The notes: generated from the sequence alone by a model not told the origin. Counted from the first letter of the stretch, positions 26,970 to 36,195 are shown. The stretch is DNA of 64,000 bases from Argonema galeatum A003/A1 (GCF_023333595.1 NZ_JAIQZM010000001.1:591917-655916); one strand, 5' to 3'. Made by a program: numbers and translations.

Positions 26970-27106
26970 TAACGCAAGTTGCTAGTTATATAGTTGAGGC
27001 TGGTATTAGGTACGTTGTTGCGCTTTAGCGCTCTTATTACAACTGGGATAAGAGCGCTAAAGCGCAACTACATACCCGGAAAGCAAGTAACTAGCAACTT
27101 GAGTTA
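26970..27106. mobile_element. MITE family 2, copy 2 (complete)
   Basis: A 137-base element with terminal inverted repeats at 26970-26988 (TAACGCAAGTTGCTAGTTA) and 27088-27106 (complement of TAACTCAAGTTGCTAGTTA). Inside, 20-base perfect arms (27016-27035, 27050-27069; GTTGCGCTTTAGCGCTCTTA) can form a hairpin. It ends one base from the ctpA stop codon and might serve as its terminator. Confidence 0.8.
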
Positions 27107-27107
27107 A

Positions 27108-28397
27108 TTACCGAGCTGACGCTTGTGGTCTGCCGCCTCGTTTGGCAATTTGCTGCTGCAAGGCTTCCAGACCTTTGGCGTATTGCGGGTCTGCTTTGGT
27201 GCCAATTTCGTCGCGATTGCGGCCTAACTCCTGGCGTTGGGTATCGTTGAGTTCGATCGTCACATCGGGGATAATCCCGGCGTGGTTGATATCGCGACCG
27301 CTGGGGGTGTAGTATTTGGCGATCGTTACCGCCATTCCCGAACCATCGCCCAGTCCCCGCACCGATTGCACTAAGCCTTTGCCGAAGGTTTTTGTGCCGA
27401 CTAGGACACCGCGCCCGTTATCTTGCAGGGCCCCTGATAGAATTTCGCTGGCGCTTGCCGATCCGCCATCGACCAAAACGACTAAGGGTTTATCGCTGAG
27501 TTGTCTGTTGTTTGCTTTCTGGCGATCGCTTACTCCCTGGCGGTCTACCGTTGAGACAATGCCCCCATCTTTGATCCACATCCTGGCGATGTCGATGCTG
27601 GCGTAGAGGAGTCCCCCTGGGTTAGAACGCAGATCCAAAACGTAGCCAGAGACTCCCTGCTTTTCTAAAGCTTGAATTGCTGTACGCATTTCTCCTGCTG
27701 CGTTGGCGCTGAACTGGTTCAGGCGAATGTAGCCAACACCTCCGGGGATATCTTGGCTGCGACTGTAGCGGACTGGATGGATTTCGATGCGATCGCGTTT
27801 GAGCGTAAACATTTTTTGCTGGTTGTTCCGCAATATAGTCAGCCTCACTTCTGTACCCACTGGGCCTCGGATCAAGTTGACTGCATCGCTGACTTCCATT
27901 CCTTCGGTACTCTTGCCATCTATCTTCAGGATGATATCCTTGGAAAGAACGCCTGCTTTAGCAGCTGGTGTACCTTCAATTGGCGCGATGACAACGAGTT
28001 TTTTGCTTTCTTCATCTTGGGAAAGCTGGATACCGACACCTGTAAGTTCCCCGGAGGTGTCGATTTGCATACTCTTGAACTCTTCGGGGTCCATAAACCG
28101 GGTGTAAGGATCGCCCAGTTTCTTGAGCATTTCCCGGATAGCCTTGTAAGCTTCTTCTTTGCTGGTGTAATTCCGGCTCAGATACTCGTTCCGGACTTTC
28201 TGCCAATCAACCTGGTTGAACGTGCCATCCACGTAGTTGCGATCGACTATTTGCCAGACTTCATCCACGATCTCTTTCGGACTATCGCGAAAGAAAGCTT
28301 GACTTGACAGGTGAATACCAGCGCCGGTTACTGCCACAGTCGTTAGTACTGCGGCTGTTGCACCTAAAATGAGTCCGCGTTTTGTTATGTCCATCAT
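27108..28397 (-). CDS. C-terminal processing peptidase (S41)
   Basis: A 429-residue S41 protease of the CtpA/B/C group. An N-terminal signal/anchor (residues 8-30) sends it to the thylakoid lumen or periplasm. The PDZ domain (about 105-190: DEESKKLVVIAPIEGTPAAKAG) precedes the protease, with nucleophile Ser in GGSASASEILSGAL and the Lys in KTFGKGLVQ. CtpA homologues trim the D1 precursor of photosystem II, but cyanobacteria have several paralogues and which one this is cannot be told from sequence alone. Start at 28397 or 28394. It follows ispG on the same strand with 123 bases between. Confidence 0.9.
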   Translation of the reverse strand: MMDITKRGLILGATAAVLTTVAVTGAGIHLSSQAFFRDSPKEIVDEVWQIVDRNYVDGTFNQVDWQKVRNEYLSRNYTSKEEAYKAIREMLKKLGDPYTRFMDPEEFKSMQIDTSGELTGVGIQLSQDEESKKLVVIAPIEGTPAAKAGVLSKDIILKIDGKSTEGMEVSDAVNLIRGPVGTEVRLTILRNNQQKMFTLKRDRIEIHPVRYSRSQDIPGGVGYIRLNQFSANAAGEMRTAIQALEKQGVSGYVLDLRSNPGGLLYASIDIARMWIKDGGIVSTVDRQGVSDRQKANNRQLSDKPLVVLVDGGSASASEILSGALQDNGRGVLVGTKTFGKGLVQSVRGLGDGSGMAVTIAKYYTPSGRDINHAGIIPDVTIELNDTQRQELGRNRDEIGTKADPQYAKGLEALQQQIAKRGGRPQASAR

Positions 28398-28520
28398 TAC
28401 TCTACTGAGCCGGAAGGGAAAAACTGCAATGGGAGTAAGCCCAATTTAACACAAGCTTTTTGTGGAAAAGTTCAGTACATACCACTATTGTGCTTAACCA
28501 AATTCAACATCGAACATTTC

Positions 28521-29735
28521 TTAAGGATCGATCCAGCGATCGTCTGCTTTGATTAAGTTGATTAACTCCTCAACACCTTGAGACTCTGGTACTTTTTTAA
28601 TTTCTTCTCTGCCGCGATACAGGGAAATATAACCTGGTTGTTTGCCGACATAACCGTAGTCGGCATCCGCCATTTCTCCAGGGCCGTTGACAATGCAACC
28701 CATTACTGCTATGTCTAACCCCGTGAGATGTTTGGTAGCTTCCCGTACCTGGTGGAGAACTTCTTCTAGGTTAAATAATGTGCGACCGCATGAGGGGCAG
28801 GCGACATATTCCACCATTGTTTTCCGCAATCCCAGAGCTTGCAGAATACTATAGCAGACGGGAATTTCTTTTTCCGGGGCTTCCGTGAGGGAAACCCGGA
28901 TGGTATCGCCAATGCCGTCTGCTAAAAGTGTAGCAATTCCAGCAGTAGATTTGATGCGACCGTATTCGCCATCTCCAGCTTCCGTGACGCCCAAATGCAG
29001 TGGGTAATCCATACCCAGTTCATCCATCCGTTGTGCCATGAGGCGATATGCTGCTAGCATTACGGGGACTCGCGAGGCTTTCATGGAGATAACCAAGTTG
29101 CGGAAGTCGAGAGATTCGCAGATGCGAATAAATTCGATCGCAGACTCTACCATACCTTCAGGAGTATCGCCGTAGGTAAAAAGCATTCTTTCAGCGAGAG
29201 AACCGTGATTGACGCCGATTCGCATGGCTTTACCTTGATCGCGCAGGGAAACGACCAGAGGTTCTAAAGTTTCGCGGATTTTTTCACCAATTTCGTCAAT
29301 TTCAGATTGAGTGAATTCGGTTCGCTCCGATTTCGGTTTTTCAAATACATACAATCCCGGATTAATCCGCACTTTATCGACATATTTGGCAACTTCCAGC
29401 GCAATTTTCATGCCGTTGTGATGCACATCGGCAACTAGCGGCACATATTGGTAAGTTTCAAGCAATTTCTGTTTGATTTCCGCTAATGCTTTGGCGTGTC
29501 CGAGACTTGGCACAGTAACGCGGACAATTTCGCAGCCAATCTCGTGCAAGCGACGAATTCCGGCCACCGATCCTTCGATGTCGAGGGTGTCTTCGTTGAT
29601 CATCGATTGTACCACGACCGGGTAGCCACCGCCGATCGTGACGTTTCCCACCTTAACGGGGCGGGTTTTGCGCCGGTTGATGGTGGTGTCGAAGGTGGGT
29701 TGACTCTTCAGGGTTGGGTTGGGTAGAGTTTGCAT
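28521..29735 (-). CDS. ispG: 4-hydroxy-3-methylbut-2-enyl diphosphate synthase (IspG/GcpE)
   Basis: A 404-residue iron-sulfur enzyme of the plastid-type MEP pathway, converting MEcPP to HMBPP. Typical landmarks are [31 protein letters not shown] and the C-terminal 4Fe-4S ligands in [11 protein letters not shown] and [10 protein letters not shown]. The TIM barrel and iron-sulfur domain are in the usual order and length for cyanobacterial/plant-type IspG. It is likely an ordinary essential gene; carotenoid and chlorophyll side-chain synthesis depend on it. ctpA lies downstream. Confidence 0.95.
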   Translation of the reverse strand: MQTLPNPTLKSQPTFDTTINRRKTRPVKVGNVTIGGGYPVVVQSMINEDTLDIEGSVAGIRRLHEIGCEIVRVTVPSLGHAKALAEIKQKLLETYQYVPLVADVHHNGMKIALEVAKYVDKVRINPGLYVFEKPKSERTEFTQSEIDEIGEKIRETLEPLVVSLRDQGKAMRIGVNHGSLAERMLFTYGDTPEGMVESAIEFIRICESLDFRNLVISMKASRVPVMLAAYRLMAQRMDELGMDYPLHLGVTEAGDGEYGRIKSTAGIATLLADGIGDTIRVSLTEAPEKEIPVCYSILQALGLRKTMVEYVACPSCGRTLFNLEEVLHQVREATKHLTGLDIAVMGCIVNGPGEMADADYGYVGKQPGYISLYRGREEIKKVPESQGVEELINLIKADDRWIDP

Positions 29736-29912
29736 AACCTGTTTTTTACTTTTTCGGTTCTTCTCTGTTTCTCAGGTTGCCATAGAAGGGGACAATTTTG
29801 GCTGTTGGGGTGGGAGTAAAGGGGGGCAGAAGAGATACTTGCCAGTGACCCTATACCTGGAGAATTTGTCTATACTCTAATGTAAATACTCAGTAGCAAG
29901 AATCTGTTCGTT

Positions 29913-31574
29913 ATGAAATTCCCAAAAATACGGGTGGATCTCAGAGCGGTCACCACTCAACGCTGGTTCAAACCCACTGCCATAATGGTTGCCTCGACTC
30001 TTGTTTTTATTGTAGTAACCACTGTATTAGGTCTGCTAGTGAAACCTTTTGGAAAACAATTGGCTAAAGTTCCTGGTGTGGGTGGAATTTTTGAACAATT
30101 CTGCCTGGTAGTTTTTATTGATTGCCAAAGTATTGAAGAAGCTTATTTGATCGACGACCCAAATATGAACTTATACCAAAATCCTAGTTTAGATGAAAAC
30201 GAAAAAACAAGGATAAATAATAAAATGACCGCTTATGAAGAAGCCGTAACTAAAAATAAAAATGACGCGGCTGCATGGACTAATTTAGGAGAAGCTAAAA
30301 GAAGATTAAGAGATATAACTAAAGCTTTAGATGCTCACAAAAAAGCTCTGGAAATTGACCCCAATCTGGAACCTGCATTGGTAGGGTTAGCTTTAGCTCA
30401 AATGGACTCTTATAAGGAAGATAAAGGAGCCATTCAATCTCTATCAAGAGCTATTAAGATAAACCCAAAACGCGCTATTAGTTATTTTTATCAAGGAATT
30501 ATTTTTTATGAACGAAAGCCGCCAGAGCTAGATGAAGCGATGGCAGCCTATGATAAATCTATTGACATAGACGAAGACCAGCAAGAAGCTTATCATGGCT
30601 TAGGGCTGGTTTTGTATAATCAAGGCAAATTTGACCAAGCTATTAATACTTACAAGAAAACCAGTCTTATCTATGATACAAATCATCCAAAGATGTATAA
30701 GGATTATGCAGATGCTCTGAAAGCTCAAGGCAAAAACAAGTTAGAAAGTGCAATATCTTTTTATCAAACGGCTATAGAGCTAGACCCTAAAAATGCTAAA
30801 TATTACTATAGCTTGGGCGATGATCTATTCGCTCAAGGCACACTAGATGAAGCGGTTGTTGCTTACAAAGAAGCAATTCGCCTCAATTCTCAGTATGCAG
30901 AGGCTCACTCTAGCTTGGGAATTACTCTGCATAACCAAGGGAAATTCGATGATGCGATTGCTGCGTATAAGGAAGCGATTCGTATCGAACCCGATAATCC
31001 CGACAAGGCGGCTCAACATCGCAACTTAGGGATAGCTCTGCATAATAAAGGCAAGGTAGACGATGCAATTAATGAGTACAAAAAAGCAATTGAGATCGAT
31101 CCCAAGGATGCCACAGCTCACTCAAACTTGGGGTATGCTTTCCACCAGCAAGGCAAAATACCTGATGCGATTGAGGAGTACAAGGAAGCTATTAGTATCG
31201 CTCCCGATGCAAGAACTCATAATAATTTCGGAATAGCTTTGGCAAAGCAAGGCGACATAGCGGCGGCAATTACTAATTACCGGGAAGCAGCTCGCCTTGA
31301 TCCCAACTATGAGCGTGCTTACTCGAACTTAGGAGATGCGTTGAAAGATCAAAATCAGCTTGCAGGAGCAATTGCTGCATATTATGAAGCCATCCGTATC
31401 AATTCTAACAACCCAGTGACTCACAAGAATTTGGGGTTGGCTCTGTACGATCAAGGTCAGCGAAAAAAGGCAGTAGAAACTCTTAAAAAAGCTAAGGAAT
31501 TATTTAAAAAACAAAGCAATACACAACAAGCTGATAAGATTGACGAGATGGTAAAGCAATTGGGAGAGAAGTAA
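29913..31574 (+). CDS. TPR-repeat membrane-anchored protein
   Basis: A 553-residue protein with one hydrophobic membrane anchor (residues 24-48, VASTLVFIVVTTVLGLLV) followed by about twelve TPR units, mostly of the type A-x-Y-x-x-A-I-x-I-x-P-x-N. The charged C-terminus is KKAVETLKKAKELF. TPR arrays scaffold protein complexes; no catalytic domain is visible. The gene runs alone on the plus strand, opposite ispG, with the 177-base gap as its promoter region. The repeat number is counted by eye and approximate. Confidence 0.82.
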   Translation: MKFPKIRVDLRAVTTQRWFKPTAIMVASTLVFIVVTTVLGLLVKPFGKQLAKVPGVGGIFEQFCLVVFIDCQSIEEAYLIDDPNMNLYQNPSLDENEKTRINNKMTAYEEAVTKNKNDAAAWTNLGEAKRRLRDITKALDAHKKALEIDPNLEPALVGLALAQMDSYKEDKGAIQSLSRAIKINPKRAISYFYQGIIFYERKPPELDEAMAAYDKSIDIDEDQQEAYHGLGLVLYNQGKFDQAINTYKKTSLIYDTNHPKMYKDYADALKAQGKNKLESAISFYQTAIELDPKNAKYYYSLGDDLFAQGTLDEAVVAYKEAIRLNSQYAEAHSSLGITLHNQGKFDDAIAAYKEAIRIEPDNPDKAAQHRNLGIALHNKGKVDDAINEYKKAIEIDPKDATAHSNLGYAFHQQGKIPDAIEEYKEAISIAPDARTHNNFGIALAKQGDIAAAITNYREAARLDPNYERAYSNLGDALKDQNQLAGAIAAYYEAIRINSNNPVTHKNLGLALYDQGQRKKAVETLKKAKELFKKQSNTQQADKIDEMVKQLGEK

Positions 31575-31614
31575 AAAAGATTAGGCAGTTATAGAATAAT
31601 TTGGAGTCTCAAAG

Positions 31615-31845
31615 ATGATAGAAATCAAAGAAATAATCAGCGAAGAGTTAGAAAAGCTCAATGAAGAACAACTTAGGCAAGTTGCAGATTATATCGCTTT
31701 TGTCAAGTTTCACGCCCGACGTGCTAGCTTGCGGGAAAATGAAAGTAAACTAGCATTGCTATACAGTGAATTTGCAGAAAAAGATCGAGTATTTGCTGAA
31801 GAAGGAATGGACGAATACGCAGAAATGTTGAGGAACTCAGATTGA
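31615..31845 (+). CDS. Toxin-antitoxin antitoxin (DUF2281-like)
   Basis: A 76-residue, strongly charged helical protein (EIKEIISEELEKLNEEQLRQVADYIAFVKF) of the DUF2281-like antitoxin kind, whose N-terminal helix resembles the opening LPEEQLREVLDFVEFLK of such antitoxins. The next gene begins inside its stop codon, which is the classic organisation for type II toxin-antitoxin systems. It is proposed to neutralise the PemK/MazF-type toxin downstream. Confidence 0.7.
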   Translation: MIEIKEIISEELEKLNEEQLRQVADYIAFVKFHARRASLRENESKLALLYSEFAEKDRVFAEEGMDEYAEMLRNSD

Positions 31846-32189
31846 CAATTACCGTCAAGCGAGGTGAAGTATGGATTGCAGACCTAAATCCAACCCAAGG
31901 TTCTGAACAAGCAGGGATCAGACCTGTAATTATTTTTCAAAACGATATTATTTCTCAATTTACAACTACAGTCCTCGCTATTCCACTAACAACAAACCTG
32001 CGTCGTGCTTCTCTACCAACCTGTTTGCTGATTCTTAGCGGTGAAGCTGGATTAAATCGGGATTCAGTTGCCTTATGCTATCAAATGCGCGTTCTCGATA
32101 AAACTCGATTGCAAAGAAAACTGGGTGAATTGAATCCAGATACAACAACTAGCTTGGAAGAAATAATGTTATTGACTTTGGGCTACTGA
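31842..32189 (+). CDS. PemK/MazF-type toxin
   Basis: A 115-residue MazF-family endoribonuclease: KRGEVWIADLNPTQGSEQAGIRPVIIF is the standard opening (beta-1, then the conserved GSEQ/RPV loop), and the later LPLTT-like VLAIPLTTNLRR and LNRDSVALCYQMRVLDK agree. The family cleaves RNA to stop growth when its antitoxin fails. The start is TTG overlapping the antitoxin TGA (TTGA) with GAGG upstream, indicating translational coupling. A rho-independent terminator follows at 32230-32260. Confidence 0.88.
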   Translation: MTITVKRGEVWIADLNPTQGSEQAGIRPVIIFQNDIISQFTTTVLAIPLTTNLRRASLPTCLLILSGEAGLNRDSVALCYQMRVLDKTRLQRKLGELNPDTTTSLEEIMLLTLGY

Positions 32190-32229
32190 TTTGCAACATA
32201 CTCTCGCGTACCAGTCCTACAACCAAATG

Positions 32230-32260
32230 CGATATGCCGTAGGCATATCGCACTTTTTTA
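32230..32260 (+). terminator. Rho-independent terminator after the PemK gene
   Basis: GCGATATGCC-GTA-GGCATATCGC followed by AC and TTTTTT: a perfect 10-base-pair stem with a three-base loop and a T-run, 40 bases beyond the toxin stop codon. This is a textbook intrinsic terminator for the toxin-antitoxin operon. Confidence 0.85.
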
Positions 32261-32308
32261 CTAAATGCGATCGCACTCTCCCGACGAGATGTTCCGAGAG
32301 AACCTGAT

Positions 32309-32452
32309 ATGATGGTGGTATTAAAAAAGCTAGCTGCTGATGGCTTACTCAAACGATATGTAGAAATAGGATCGCCTCGTGACAGATGGGAATTGACTTC
32401 TGAAGGCAGTATTCTACTGAGAGAGGAGATAGAAGAGAGAAAAGATGACTAA
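32309..32452 (+). pseudogene. Winged-helix regulator fragment
   Basis: A 47-codon frame reads VVLKKLAADGLLKRY ... DRWELTSEGSILL, which resembles the C-terminal wing of a winged-helix/HTH regulator (PadR/MarR-type LxxLxxxGLLxR...WxLTxxG). The frame is still open upstream of the first ATG (into SRRDVPREPD) but the rest of a DNA-binding domain is missing. Most likely a truncated gene; expression is unknown. Confidence 0.4.
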
Positions 32453-32531
32453 TCGGTTATGCAATTGTGCGTGAAAAAAGCGATCGCACCGGCCCCCAAT
32501 ATTGTACCAGTGATTTTTTTAATAACACAAA

Positions 32532-33404
32532 ATGTTAACAAATTACATACAAGCGGCGATGCGCCTAGCTAAATACGAAATCCTCAGCGCTGATGGCAGC
32601 TTCTCTGGGGAAATTCCAGGGTTTGAAGGAGTTTGGGCTAATGGTTCTACTCTGGAAGAATGCCGAGACGAATTGCAGTCAGCGTTAGAAGATTGGATTT
32701 TGGTAAAAATTGCCGATCGCCTGCCTTTGCCAATTGTAGATGGAATTGAAGTAAAAGGTGAAGATTATAACATTAACTCACAACCAGCTAATGTTTTAGC
32801 CAATATTAAGCCAGAAAGTGCAATTGATGACCTCAGTTATGAGCGATCGGCAGACTTGTCTAAATCTAGCAAAAGCTCTATTTGGAATCGAATATCAATT
32901 ATTAAAGGTGATATTACTAAACAACGGGTGGATGCGATCGTCAACACTACCGATCCATACTTTTCGGGTAGTGGTGTTGTAGATGCTGCTATTCACCGTG
33001 CAGCGGGTGATGAGCTTCGAGAAGAATGCGATCGACTAAATCGGTCTTCTAGAAGTGAAGCTAAAATTACCAGTGGTTATAACCTCCCAGCACGGTGGGT
33101 CATTCATACAGTTGCGCCCCTCTGGCAGAAGGGTAATAATAATGAGGATCGGATGTTAGCCGTGGCTGAATGCTATCGGAACAGCTTGGCTTTGGCTGAA
33201 GAATACTCGATAAAAACGATCGCTTTTCCAGCCATCAGCAGAGGACTGTTGGGTTTTCCAAGGGGAATAGCCGCTAGAATTGCTGTCCGTGAAGTTAAAG
33301 GTTTTCTTGAGAAGAATAGTTCGGTTGAGAAGGTGGTTTTTGTTTGTTTGGAGGAAAAATATTACAATCACTACTTGAATGCTGTCAAAGAAATTATTGA
33401 ATAA
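32532..33404 (+). CDS. HicB-like antitoxin fused to a macro domain
   Basis: A 290-residue fusion. Residues 12-75 form a HicB-type domain (AKYEILSADGSFSGEIPGF, then STLEECRDELQSALEDW), the fold used by antitoxins of HicAB pairs. Residues about 122-290 are a macro domain, which binds ADP-ribose or related ligands: GDITKQRVDAIVN, AAIHRAAGDELREEC and FPAISRGLLGFP. The usual NAAN of the catalytic loop reads NTTD and the glycine loop GGGG reads SGSG, so hydrolase activity may be altered. There is no HicA toxin beside it. The macro domain is nearly the same as that of the protein at 33654-36170, which points to recent duplication. Confidence 0.78.
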   Translation: MLTNYIQAAMRLAKYEILSADGSFSGEIPGFEGVWANGSTLEECRDELQSALEDWILVKIADRLPLPIVDGIEVKGEDYNINSQPANVLANIKPESAIDDLSYERSADLSKSSKSSIWNRISIIKGDITKQRVDAIVNTTDPYFSGSGVVDAAIHRAAGDELREECDRLNRSSRSEAKITSGYNLPARWVIHTVAPLWQKGNNNEDRMLAVAECYRNSLALAEEYSIKTIAFPAISRGLLGFPRGIAARIAVREVKGFLEKNSSVEKVVFVCLEEKYYNHYLNAVKEIIE

Positions 33405-33430
33405 TGGTAATACTGTTGATTTGAGTTATT
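32890..33430 (+). repeat. Macro-domain duplication, copy 1
   Basis: This stretch, from the start of the macro domain to about 26 bases past the stop, is roughly 85-90% identical by eye to 35655-36195. The match continues past both stop codons (GTTGATTTGAGT), showing a DNA-level duplication and not only protein similarity. Confidence 0.85.
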
Positions 33431-33653
33431 GTATAGCCAGTGGTTAAAATCGATCATGCGATCGCACTCTTTGAGCAAATGCGATCGCACTCCATCCTCC
33501 TTAAACTAAGTATCTATACTAATCCAGGTAGGCGGCAGAGTCGGGAGATTGCCTGTTTTGTTGCCTTAGACTACCGAGTAGGCTCAGCATTTGTGCCAAA
33601 ATTGATATCAACCAACGATTCGAGTAACAGCGTCACGGCGCTGCGGCAATCTG

Positions 33654-36170
33654 ATGCTGGAGAAAACACTGGGTGGGCGCTACCAAATTATCAGTCACTT
33701 GGGAGGAGGAGGTTTCGGTACTACCTTCGTAGCGGTGGATAGGCATCTACCCGGCAATCCTCAGTGCGTTGTCAAGCAACTGAAGCCGAAAACTGCCGAC
33801 AATCCATCGGCTTTGCAGGCGGCAAGGCGGTTGTTTAATCGGGAAGCAGAAGTTTTATATCAGTTGGGAAATCACGATCGCATTCCGCGACTTTTTGCCC
33901 ACTTTGAAGAAGAACAAGAATTTTATTTAGTTCAAGAATTCGTTGAAGGACACGAACTTAAGCAGGAATTGTCAGCGGGTCAGCAATTAAATGAAGCTCA
34001 AGTTATTATTCTGTTGCGCGAGCTTGTGGAAATTTTAGTGTTTGTCCATCAACAAAATGTAATTCATCGAGATATCAAACCTTCTAATTTAATTCGGCGC
34101 AGGCAAGATGGAAAGGTGGTTCTGATTGATTTTGGTGCGGTCAAACAATTCAGTTCTCAGGTGATTAATTCGGAAGGTGAGACTAGCTTAACTATTGCTG
34201 TTGGTTCACCAGGATATATGCCAAACGAACAGATGGCAGGTAAGCCGCGTTTTTGCAGCGATATTTTTGCTGTGGGAATCATTGGTATCCAAGCTATCAC
34301 GGGGATAAGTCCCAGGAAATTACCGGAAGATCCCAGAACTTGCGAAATTGTTTGGCGCAATTTTGTACAAATTAGTTCTGAGTTTGCTGATGTTTTAGAT
34401 AAGATGGTGCGCTACGACTTTCGTCAGCGTTACCAATCGGCTGATGAAGCGTTGTTAGCGCTCAATGCTATATCGACAATATCTTTAACGCCAGCACTAC
34501 CAATAGCGTTAACAGGTGTTAGTTCCGACATTAACTCATTACCAACGGAAACGATACTTTCCGACGATCTTAGTTCTGAGTGTGGAATAGACTACTCTCG
34601 GTTCCGGGATCTACTAGCTACTGAAAAATGGCAAGAGGCTGATGAGGAAACTAGAGATTTGATGCTCAAGGTATTTCGTAAAGAGACTAAAGACTGGCTC
34701 AGTAAAGAAGAAATGGAGAAGTTTCCTTGTTTGGATCTCCGCACTATCGATCGACTATGGGTAAAGTACAGTAAAGGACATTTCGGCTTTAGCGTGCAGC
34801 AGCGCATCTGGCAAAGTATTGGTGGGAAACCCGACGCAGATTACACAACATATTGTCATTTCGTCGATCGTATAGGTTGGCGTGTGGAGCTAAACTGGCT
34901 TTCTTGGTTTGATCTCACTTTCTCCTTAAACGCTCCAGAGGGACATTTACCTGTAGGATTAGGGCGAGGGATGGTAGGTTTTGGGTTGGCTTTCTTTTCT
35001 CGCCTCGAAGCTTGTGGATTGGACGAGCAAACTGATGTTTTGTCCAACATCAAGCTAGAAAATCCAACTGATGACCTCAGTTCTGAACGAGGAGTAGGCT
35101 ATACGCAGTTACGGGATTTACTAGCAGCAGGAAATTGGAAAGAAGCCGATCGCGAAACTAAATCTGTCATACTTCAGGCAGTTGGTCGAGAACAGGAAGG
35201 TCGGCTGATAGTAGAAGATATGGAAAAATTACCCTGCTCTGACTTACGCACGATCGACAATCTCTGGGTGAAATACAGCAACGGTCGCTTCGGTTTTAGC
35301 GTGCAGAGGCGTATTTGGGAAAATATGGGGGGGAAAAAGGATGCAATGAGGGATGCAGATTATCAAATCTGGCGCAATTTTGGCGAACAAGTGGGATGGC
35401 GCGTCAATGGCTCTTGGTTAAATACGGATGAACTTAATTTCACATTAAAGGCTGCTGTCGGTAATCTACCGACACTTCCCAATCGCAGGTGGTGGGAGTT
35501 GAGCTATTATCTTATCTCTCGTCGCGTTGAGGCTTGTGGATTGAACGAGCCAATTGATGTTTCGTCTAACATTAAAGAAGAAAATCCAACTGATAACCTT
35601 AATTACGATCGGGGAGTAGACTCCGATCGGCAGAGCCAAAATTCTATTAGCAGCCGAATAGCGATCGTTAAAGGTGATATTACTAAACAACAGGTGGATG
35701 CGATCGTCAACACTACCGATCTATACTTTTCGGGTAGTGGTGCTGTAGATGCTGCCATCCACCGTGCAGCGGGTGATGAGCTTCGAGAAGAATGCGTTCG
35801 ACTAGAGGGATGCGCTAGAGGTAAAGCCAAAATTACCAATGGTTATAACCTACCAGCACGGTGGGTTATTCATACAGTTGGTCCCCTATGGGTGAGGGGC
35901 AGTAATAACGAAGATATGATGTTGGTGTTGGCTCAATGCTATCGAAACTCCTTGGCCTTAGCTGAAAAATACTCTATACGAACAATTGCTTTTCCAGCCA
36001 TCAGCACAGGAGAATTGGGTTTTCCAATGAAACTAGCATCTAGAATTGCTGTCAGCGAAGTTAAAGGTTTTCTTGAGAGTAATACTTCTGTTGAGAAGGT
36101 AGTCTTTGTTTGTTTTGAGCAAAAGTCTTACGATTGTTACTTGACTGCTGTAAAAGAAATTATTGAATAA
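33654..36170 (+). CDS. Ser/Thr kinase - GUN4 - GUN4 - macro domain protein
   Basis: An 838-residue multidomain protein. Residues 1-275: protein kinase (GGGGFGTT glycine loop, Lys41, HRDIKPSN 138-145, DFG 159-161, and a PNEQ in place of APE). Residues about 310-460 and 475-640: two GUN4 domains (RFRDLLATEKWQEADEETR; LRTIDRLWVKYSKG; FGFSVQQRIW), a fold known for binding tetrapyrroles and stimulating Mg-chelatase. Residues about 670-838: macro domain nearly identical to the previous gene. Similar linkers (TDDLSSERG-like) precede each module. The kinase is membrane-free. Function is inferred only; signalling of tetrapyrrole or nucleotide state is one possibility. Confidence 0.8.
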   Translation: MLEKTLGGRYQIISHLGGGGFGTTFVAVDRHLPGNPQCVVKQLKPKTADNPSALQAARRLFNREAEVLYQLGNHDRIPRLFAHFEEEQEFYLVQEFVEGHELKQELSAGQQLNEAQVIILLRELVEILVFVHQQNVIHRDIKPSNLIRRRQDGKVVLIDFGAVKQFSSQVINSEGETSLTIAVGSPGYMPNEQMAGKPRFCSDIFAVGIIGIQAITGISPRKLPEDPRTCEIVWRNFVQISSEFADVLDKMVRYDFRQRYQSADEALLALNAISTISLTPALPIALTGVSSDINSLPTETILSDDLSSECGIDYSRFRDLLATEKWQEADEETRDLMLKVFRKETKDWLSKEEMEKFPCLDLRTIDRLWVKYSKGHFGFSVQQRIWQSIGGKPDADYTTYCHFVDRIGWRVELNWLSWFDLTFSLNAPEGHLPVGLGRGMVGFGLAFFSRLEACGLDEQTDVLSNIKLENPTDDLSSERGVGYTQLRDLLAAGNWKEADRETKSVILQAVGREQEGRLIVEDMEKLPCSDLRTIDNLWVKYSNGRFGFSVQRRIWENMGGKKDAMRDADYQIWRNFGEQVGWRVNGSWLNTDELNFTLKAAVGNLPTLPNRRWWELSYYLISRRVEACGLNEPIDVSSNIKEENPTDNLNYDRGVDSDRQSQNSISSRIAIVKGDITKQQVDAIVNTTDLYFSGSGAVDAAIHRAAGDELREECVRLEGCARGKAKITNGYNLPARWVIHTVGPLWVRGSNNEDMMLVLAQCYRNSLALAEKYSIRTIAFPAISTGELGFPMKLASRIAVSEVKGFLESNTSVEKVVFVCFEQKSYDCYLTAVKEIIE

Positions 36171-36195
36171 TGCTAATGCTGTTGATTTGAGTGAT
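35655..36195 (+). repeat. Macro-domain duplication, copy 2
   Basis: Direct repeat partner of 32890-33430. The gap of about 2.2 kb between the copies holds the kinase and both GUN4 domains, consistent with duplication of the macro module or transfer between neighbouring genes. Confidence 0.85.

Noticed and set aside
33440-33742. 100-codon plus-strand frame before the kinase gene
   Set aside because: Overlaps the kinase in another frame; has no family match and no ribosome site.
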